NCBI GenBank assembly: GCA_038114465.1
Contig: JAYNQW010000016.1
Location: 1 to 64,000 of the forward strand
DNA length: 64,000 nucleotides
Source: CALINB01 sp938045325
Lineage (GTDB): Bacteria > Pseudomonadota > Alphaproteobacteria > Rhodospirillales > CALINB01
Direction: 5' to 3'
Shown: positions 59,883 to 64,000 of the stretch, piece after piece
Layout: each line of letters opens with the position of its first letter
Numbering within the stretch: position 1 is the first letter of the stretch
The notes under the pieces: model-generated
The model's input: only the letters and a program-made list of their open reading frames with translations
What the model was told of the DNA's origin: nothing
Databases searched by the model: none
Position numbers and translations under genes: made by a program

Positions 59883-62270
59883 CTATTTCGACGTCATCAC
59901 CCATACGCCTTCCCAGTCTTTTGGTGGATCGGCCTTAAGGGTTTCGCATCGTTCGATGTATGTTTGCGAGAGTTTGTCGTCGGGATTTGCCTTAAGGGCA
60001 TCGTTAAAAGATTTAATCGCTTTATCCCAATCACCTGAGGCGTATAGCTTACGGCCCTCACGGAAATAATTTACGGTTTCCATCAAGTTTGGAAATGTTT
60101 CATCCGTGTGATAATCCAGAACCTCATAGACACCGACTGGTTTTGTTTTACCTTTAACAATAACTTCATCAATGTCACGAATACGGTACGTGCCTTTAAG
60201 CTTTTCATTCGTGTATTCACTGATGAGTATTCTGGCCGAATATTGTTTGCAAGCACTTTCAAGGCGGGCCGCGAGGTTTACGCCGTCGCCGATCATCGTG
60301 TAGTCCATGCGCTTCGGCGAACCGATGTTACCGGCAACGATGTTATCGGTATTGAGCCCAATACCCATATCGACCGGCAGTTGTCCTTCTTTTTCGCGTT
60401 CTTTATTCCATTCCCGCAAGGATGAAATCATGTTGATGGCAGCGCGGACACCACGGTCTTCGTCGTCGTCGTGCTCAATGGGAATGCCGAAAGCGGCCAT
60501 AATGGCATCACCGATGTATTTATCGAGCATGCCTTCCTGTTCGGAAATTTGCTCAACCATGATTGTAAAATATTCGTTCAAGAGAGCAACGGTACCTTGT
60601 GCGCCGAGTGCCTCGGTTAACGTGGTGAAACCGCGGACATCGGAGAACAAGATGGTAGCGATCGCGCTTTTACCACCGAGAAGTTCGTCACCTTTCTCTT
60701 CAAGCAATTGATCGGCGAGGCCAGGATCCATGTAGCGCGACATCGTCGACTTCATCCGTTTTTCGGAACTGATGTCTTCGATCATGACCAGTTCGCCGAG
60801 CTTTTTTTCTTCATTGCTAACCAGCGGCAAAACAGTCAGGTTTACGGATAAAGTTTCGCGATCATCTTCCGGGCCGACGACTAATTCGGCATCCATGAGG
60901 ACTTCCGACTCTTGCGTGTCGTCGACTTCGGTAATCTTGCCCATAATCCAAGCGTTTTCTTCGACAAAAAACTCATTCGCAGGCTTTTCAAGAATTTCAT
61001 CTTTCGTCACGCGAAGGATGCGATAGCCGGCCCGGTTGCATGTCACGATGTTGCCGTCCTCATCCGTCGTGATAACGGCGTTCGACATACTTTCAAGCAT
61101 GCTTTCGTTGTAGTTTTTCATGTTCTGCACATCATCAAACAGCTTGGCGTTTTCAAGGCCGATTGACACTTGTGCGGTAAAGGCGCGCAGACGCTTTTCG
61201 TCTTCGTCCGTGAAAGGACCACCTTGTTTATTCAGGACCTGCGTGACGCCAATGACCTTACCGTCTTTATTAATCACCGGTACACACAGGATGGACCGGG
61301 TAAAGAAGCCGGTTTTCTTATCAAAGGCCGGATTAAATCGCAGATCGGCATAGGCATAAGGAATGTTGATGGTTTTACCGGACGTAAAGACCGCGCCGGC
61401 GATACCGAGATGATTGGGAAGTCGGATCTGTACTGAATCCAGGCCTTCGCCGACATGTGACCAAAGTTCGTCGGTTTTTTCGTCATTCAGAAATAATGTC
61501 GAACGTTCCGCCCGGAGCATTTTCGTCGCCTCGCCCATGACCTTTTGGAGCAAAGAACGCAAATCGATTTCGGACGTGACATCGGCGACGACATCAAGGA
61601 AGGCAAGTTCTTGTTTTCGCGATTTCTGAATGCGTTCGACAAACTGCGTGCTTTGTAAGGCAACGGCGGCTTGCGTGGTCATATCTTCAAGAAGCTCCAA
61701 GTCTTCCGCCGTAAACGGCCCATCTGTTTTATTTAGGCACTGGGCAACGCCAATAATGTCACCGCGCATGGTTTTGACCGGCGCGCAAAGGATGTTCTTC
61801 GTTGTGAAGCCGGTTTGCTGATCGATGGACCTATTAAACCGGGAATCTTTATAAGCATCGGCAATAATTTCACCGTTACCCATATGGAAAACTGAACCGG
61901 CAATACCGGCATTATTAAGAAATCGGATTTCTCGGCGTGCCGTACCTTGGGCAACCCTTGAGTAAAGCTCGCTGGTTTGCGGGTCATTCAGGAACAACGT
62001 GCCCCGTTCGGCATTTGTGCCTTCGGTTGTGATTTCAACGAGGGTCTCGAGGACCTCATCGAGGGTTTCGATCGCGGCCATTTTTTTCGAAACGTGGAGA
62101 AGCATTTCGGCGCGCTCAAGCCGTTTCTCAAGAGAAGCAATCGTGTTCTTCCGTTTGGGGGCTGCTCGTTTTTTCGCCGGTTTTTTAGCGCCGCTACCCG
62201 AGTCTGCGCCGCCGCCGTCACGGGCTTCCTTCGCACTGATACTGTGTCCGTTACCGTTGCTGTTATCCAC
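59883..62270 (-). CDS. GAF-GAF-PAS adenylate/guanylate cyclase
   Basis: I start at GTG 62270 (MDNSNGNGHS, 795 residues), which overlaps the coiled-coil gene stop by 8 bases; a longer frame would run deep into that gene. Layout: Lys/Ala-rich linker (20-43), short coiled coil, GAF1 (about 70-205), GAF2 (about 228-375; both have NKxxGPFTxED), PAS (about 385-500, AVITTDEDGNIVTCNRAG), cyclase (from about 535; LFSDVRGFTTLTEA, DKYIGDAIMAAFGIP), then a TPR-like end closing with PKDWEGVWVMTSK. It is cytosolic, no membrane helices. GAF ligands (cyclic nucleotide or redox) are unknown. Probably acts with the coiled-coil protein encoded just upstream. Confidence 0.88.
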   Translation of the reverse strand: MDNSNGNGHSISAKEARDGGGADSGSGAKKPAKKRAAPKRKNTIASLEKRLERAEMLLHVSKKMAAIETLDEVLETLVEITTEGTNAERGTLFLNDPQTSELYSRVAQGTARREIRFLNNAGIAGSVFHMGNGEIIADAYKDSRFNRSIDQQTGFTTKNILCAPVKTMRGDIIGVAQCLNKTDGPFTAEDLELLEDMTTQAAVALQSTQFVERIQKSRKQELAFLDVVADVTSEIDLRSLLQKVMGEATKMLRAERSTLFLNDEKTDELWSHVGEGLDSVQIRLPNHLGIAGAVFTSGKTINIPYAYADLRFNPAFDKKTGFFTRSILCVPVINKDGKVIGVTQVLNKQGGPFTDEDEKRLRAFTAQVSIGLENAKLFDDVQNMKNYNESMLESMSNAVITTDEDGNIVTCNRAGYRILRVTKDEILEKPANEFFVEENAWIMGKITEVDDTQESEVLMDAELVVGPEDDRETLSVNLTVLPLVSNEEKKLGELVMIEDISSEKRMKSTMSRYMDPGLADQLLEEKGDELLGGKSAIATILFSDVRGFTTLTEALGAQGTVALLNEYFTIMVEQISEQEGMLDKYIGDAIMAAFGIPIEHDDDEDRGVRAAINMISSLREWNKEREKEGQLPVDMGIGLNTDNIVAGNIGSPKRMDYTMIGDGVNLAARLESACKQYSARILISEYTNEKLKGTYRIRDIDEVIVKGKTKPVGVYEVLDYHTDETFPNLMETVNYFREGRKLYASGDWDKAIKSFNDALKANPDDKLSQTYIERCETLKADPPKDWEGVWVMTSK

Positions 62271-62832
62271 CGGCTTTCTCCATTTTTTCACGTAACGCCG
62301 CGATCGTATCGTGAAGTTGGGTTGTTTCGTCGCGGCGAGCCCGTTCCATGGTTTGAATCTTATCTTCGTAGTTGAACTTAACCAGGTCAAGTTCATCGCG
62401 TAGGGCGCCAACGGTTTCTTTTAGTTGAGCAATTTCGGTGTTTGCCGAAGAGACGGATTGTTGGACGGCTTCATCTTTATCGAATCGGACTTTTTCAATC
62501 TGATCGCGAAGCGCGCCGGCGGTCTCCTTCAATTGAGTGATTTCATCGGCCGAGGCGGAAACGGCCTTTTGAACGGCCTCGTCTTTTTCGAAACGCAACG
62601 TTTCCATTTCTTCTCTGAGGGCCGAAACCGTTTCTTTTAATTGAACAATTTCATTGTGGGCATCGGAAGTCGACTTCTGGACCTGCTCTTGCGCCTCGAA
62701 CCGTTGCTGCTCAAGTTCCTCGCGAAGCGCGCTGATCGTGTCTTTCAAATGACGAACTTCCAGTTGAGCCTCATGGAGGGCATCAGGCTCCTGTTCGTCA
62801 TCTTGAGCATCGGAGGTGGCGAGTTGGTTCAT
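62263..62832 (-). CDS. Coiled-coil protein of 36-residue repeats, coupled to the GAF cyclase
   Basis: Product of 189 residues, no known family recognised. After an acidic N terminus (1-24) the protein consists of four 36-residue repeats (25-60, 61-96, 97-132, 133-168) and a truncated fifth (169-189), each beginning like EIxQLKETVxALRxExExxRF. The pattern is a continuous amphipathic helix, strongly charged. ATG start; its stop overlaps the GTG of the cyclase, so the two are translationally coupled and the protein is likely a scaffold or regulator of it. The cyclase itself has a coiled segment near its N terminus that could pair with it. Confidence 0.75.
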   Translation of the reverse strand: MNQLATSDAQDDEQEPDALHEAQLEVRHLKDTISALREELEQQRFEAQEQVQKSTSDAHNEIVQLKETVSALREEMETLRFEKDEAVQKAVSASADEITQLKETAGALRDQIEKVRFDKDEAVQQSVSSANTEIAQLKETVGALRDELDLVKFNYEDKIQTMERARRDETTQLHDTIAALREKMEKAGG

Positions 62833-62991
62833 TGTGGCTTTTGCTTCATATCCCGTGAAATGGCCTTATTCACCATAGCATGGCTGAAGGTGGTTTGCCG
62901 GATTTTGCCCGACCGCTCACTATCCAGGTAATGCGTATTTCTAATTATACAGGATTTTATCCCCTTGCATTCAAGAATATGAGGGTGAAAT

Positions 62992-63035
62992 CTGATGTCA
63001 GTGCCTATAAAGGTTAGGTATAAACTGATGTCAGT
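62992..63035. repeat. Two direct copies of CTGATGTCAGT, 33 bases apart
   Basis: Identical 11-base copies at 62992-63002 and 63025-63035. Each is nearly its own reverse complement (CTGA..TCAG), the form expected for a dimeric regulator site spaced three helical turns apart. They stand some 160-200 bases upstream of the coiled-coil gene start. Confidence 0.5.
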
Positions 63036-63259
63036 TTCTGACAATAACGAGACATCTCGTCTTTAAGGCTATCAGGTTCTTCTATAATGACGTTTTCCAG
63101 CCAATCTGGGTGGCAAAGCTCGTGGATCAACTCTCGATGACCTCGACAGCGAAGATGGACGACTAAGGTTTTCCCCCTTCCTCGTTCTATTCGTTGGCTG
63201 GGATGAAAGGTTATTCGTTCAGCTCGTTTTGCGGCCTCTCCTTTGAACCTCAATTTCAC
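63014..63259 (-). CDS. Small hypothetical protein (doubtful)
   Basis: An 81-residue open frame with a plausible ATG (MKLRFKGEAAKR) and a basic, Cys/His-containing sequence (HLRCRGHRELIHELCHPDWLE). I recognise no family. There is no strong ribosome binding site and the frame ends within one of the CTGATGTCAGT copies. It could be a real small protein, a fragment of a decayed mobile element, or chance. Confidence 0.2.
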   Translation of the reverse strand: MKLRFKGEAAKRAERITFHPSQRIERGRGKTLVVHLRCRGHRELIHELCHPDWLENVIIEEPDSLKDEMSRYCQKLTSVYT

Positions 63260-63365
63260 ATTTAAAAGCTTGTCGCCGTGAAAAATACCAAAACCAAAAG
63301 TTGACTAAATTATTATTACCACCTAGCGTCACATAGGGGACACGTTTGAGTGCTTATATTGCGAC

Positions 63366-63407
63366 GTGTTATTTCATATTTAAAAAGTGTTATTTCATAT
63401 TTAAAAA
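63366..63407. repeat. 21-bp perfect tandem repeat
   Basis: The unit beginning GTGTTATTTCATATTTAAAA occurs at 63366-63386 and again at 63387-63407. It is A/T-rich, ends 10 bases before the ribosome site of the downstream lipoprotein gene, and 21 bases equals two helical turns, so it could affect promoter geometry or be simple slippage. Confidence 0.85.
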
Positions 63408-63430
63408 TGCTTCTAAAGGGGAGGTTTCCA

Positions 63431-64000
63431 TTGTTTCGTAAAGATTGGACTCGCAGGGACGCTCTGCGATCAATACTATCTGTCGCTGGTGTTGCGGCCG
63501 TGCCCGCAGCGCTTTCGGGCTTGTCCGGGTGCTCATATGGGATCGAATCGTCTGGGTCTTATATCCATGGGCGGATCAAACCAAAGAATTTAAGCGCGGT
63601 CAGTCACTGGACTGACATCATGTTGCAGGCCGTCCGCAATCAGTCGGTCATTCCGCCGCTGGCAACCCGCGCTTTTGCCATGGGGCATTTGGCCGGTTTC
63701 CTTGCGGTTAACGGCGTTACGCCGCGCTACCGCACGAAATTCAATGTGGGGGAAGGCCCGAAGAACGCAACGCCGGAGGTGGCCTATGCCGTCGCTTTCG
63801 CTACTGCCATCGAAGATGCATTTCAAGCCTTGTTCCCATTGGACCTGAGCCGCTATTTGGCGAAATTCCCGGATGGCGATGGCAAAACCCAAGCGGTTAA
63901 CTGGGGCAAAAAAGTTGGCTCTTATGTTGTTGGCATGCGCACAAGGGATGGTGGCGAGGCAAGTCAGGCTAATTTCTACCATGGCCGTTATCCGCAACGG
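63431..64000 (+). CDS. Tat-exported lipoprotein of the vanadium haloperoxidase/PAP2-like superfamily, 5' part
   Basis: A TTG start preceded by GGGGAGG opens a frame that runs off the window end (190 codons visible). The N terminus has a twin-arginine motif (TRRDALRSIL, residues 7-16), a hydrophobic stretch and LSGC (Cys34) as a lipobox, so export by Tat and lipidation are likely. The following NLSAVSHWTDIMLQAVRN, RAFAMGHLAGFLAVNG, and WGKKVGSYVVGMRTRDGGE match the first part of vanadium-dependent haloperoxidase/acid phosphatase-like proteins. The vanadate- or phosphate-binding half lies outside the window, so the activity cannot be judged. Confidence 0.7.
   Translation, partial: MFRKDWTRRDALRSILSVAGVAAVPAALSGLSGCSYGIESSGSYIHGRIKPKNLSAVSHWTDIMLQAVRNQSVIPPLATRAFAMGHLAGFLAVNGVTPRYRTKFNVGEGPKNATPEVAYAVAFATAIEDAFQALFPLDLSRYLAKFPDGDGKTQAVNWGKKVGSYVVGMRTRDGGEASQANFYHGRYPQR

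Larger units (their letters stand above)
62833..63430. other. Gene-poor stretch of about 600 bases with short repeats
   Basis: No recognisable gene lies here. The sequence is richer in A and T than its surroundings, and holds two copies of CTGATGTCAGT (62992-63002 and 63025-63035) and a 21-base tandem repeat (63366-63407). One minus-strand open frame is listed separately with low confidence. The stretch likely contains promoters for the leftward coiled-coil/cyclase unit and the rightward lipoprotein gene, or is a remnant of an older insertion. Confidence 0.5.

Noticed and set aside
1..64000. Search for CRISPR arrays, insertion sequences, prophage or integrase genes
   Set aside because: No regularly spaced repeats with spacers, transposase or phage-type sequences were recognised; only short tandem repeats are present.

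Overview
The window looks like a chromosomal segment of an alphaproteobacterium, probably a free-living, motile, marine or organosulfonate-using member of a Rhodospirillales-like lineage. This is inference from family content: a complete hpn hopanoid locus with HpnN, an alphaproteobacterial-style RpoH, PomA-like MotA/MotB, a type I secretion pair, CHASE2- and GAF-type class III cyclases, and sulfolactate genes. No rRNA, tRNA, CRISPR array, insertion sequence or prophage was recognised. Two 10-N scaffold gaps lie inside hpnH and hpnN; both look like unmerged 9-bp contig overlaps rather than missing sequence.

Region 1 (1-4 kb): the 3' part of a glutamate-cysteine-ligase-like gene, two different AstE/AspA-type zinc deacylase homologues facing each other across a 24-bp tandem duplication, and a Gfo/Idh/MocA oxidoreductase.

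Region 2 (4-26 kb) is the most striking part: a divergently arranged organosulfonate locus. Leftward runs a tripartite tricarboxylate-type transporter (tctCBA-like), a SauS-like CoA-acylating aldehyde dehydrogenase, a SucCD-like ADP-forming CoA ligase and a quinone-oxidoreductase-like MDR protein. Rightward runs an apparently unbroken 14-gene operon: suyA-suyB, an sdhB/C/D-like trio, two class I fumarase subunits, an sdhA/frdA-like flavoprotein, slcC, comC, a Na+/amino-acid symporter, egtD and two TauE/SafE-type exporters. suyAB, slcC and comC form the known 3-sulfolactate pathway (racemisation through sulfopyruvate, then desulfonation to pyruvate and sulfite). The SDH-, fumarase- and succinyl-CoA-synthetase-like enzymes between and beside them suggest a sulfonate version of the succinate-fumarate-malate arm: 3-sulfopropionyl-CoA, 3-sulfopropionate, 3-sulfoacrylate, 3-sulfolactate. 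I infer this; I know of no description of it. One caveat is that the flavoprotein has Cys in place of the usual FAD-linking His, which may favour the reductive direction. A MR/MLE-superfamily enzyme and a GST follow on the other strand.

Region 3 (26-50 kb) is a hopanoid locus: an HpnM-like protein, hpnC, hpnB, hpnD, hpnE, shc, hpnG, with hpnH and ispH on the other strand, hpnA, hpnN, a diiron ferritin-like protein, two more HpnM/MlaC-like proteins and mlaA. Between hpnA and hpnN sits a phosphonate/phosphonolipid module: a nucleotidyltransferase translationally coupled to hpnA, a PhyH-type dioxygenase, a PEP mutase-nucleotidyltransferase fusion, phosphonopyruvate decarboxylase and two CDP-alcohol phosphotransferases. 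It suggests a phosphonate lipid, or even a phosphonate-modified hopanoid.

Region 4 (50-64 kb): rpoH with a good intrinsic terminator, an MBL-fold hydrolase, motA/motB, a type I secretion HlyD-ABC pair with an unusual Pro/Gln-rich tail on the ABC protein, two convergent class III cyclases with the same C-terminal motif, a coiled-coil protein made of 36-residue repeats coupled to one cyclase, a roughly 600-bp gene-poor stretch with short tandem repeats, and the start of a Tat-exported lipoprotein of the vanadium haloperoxidase/PAP2 type.
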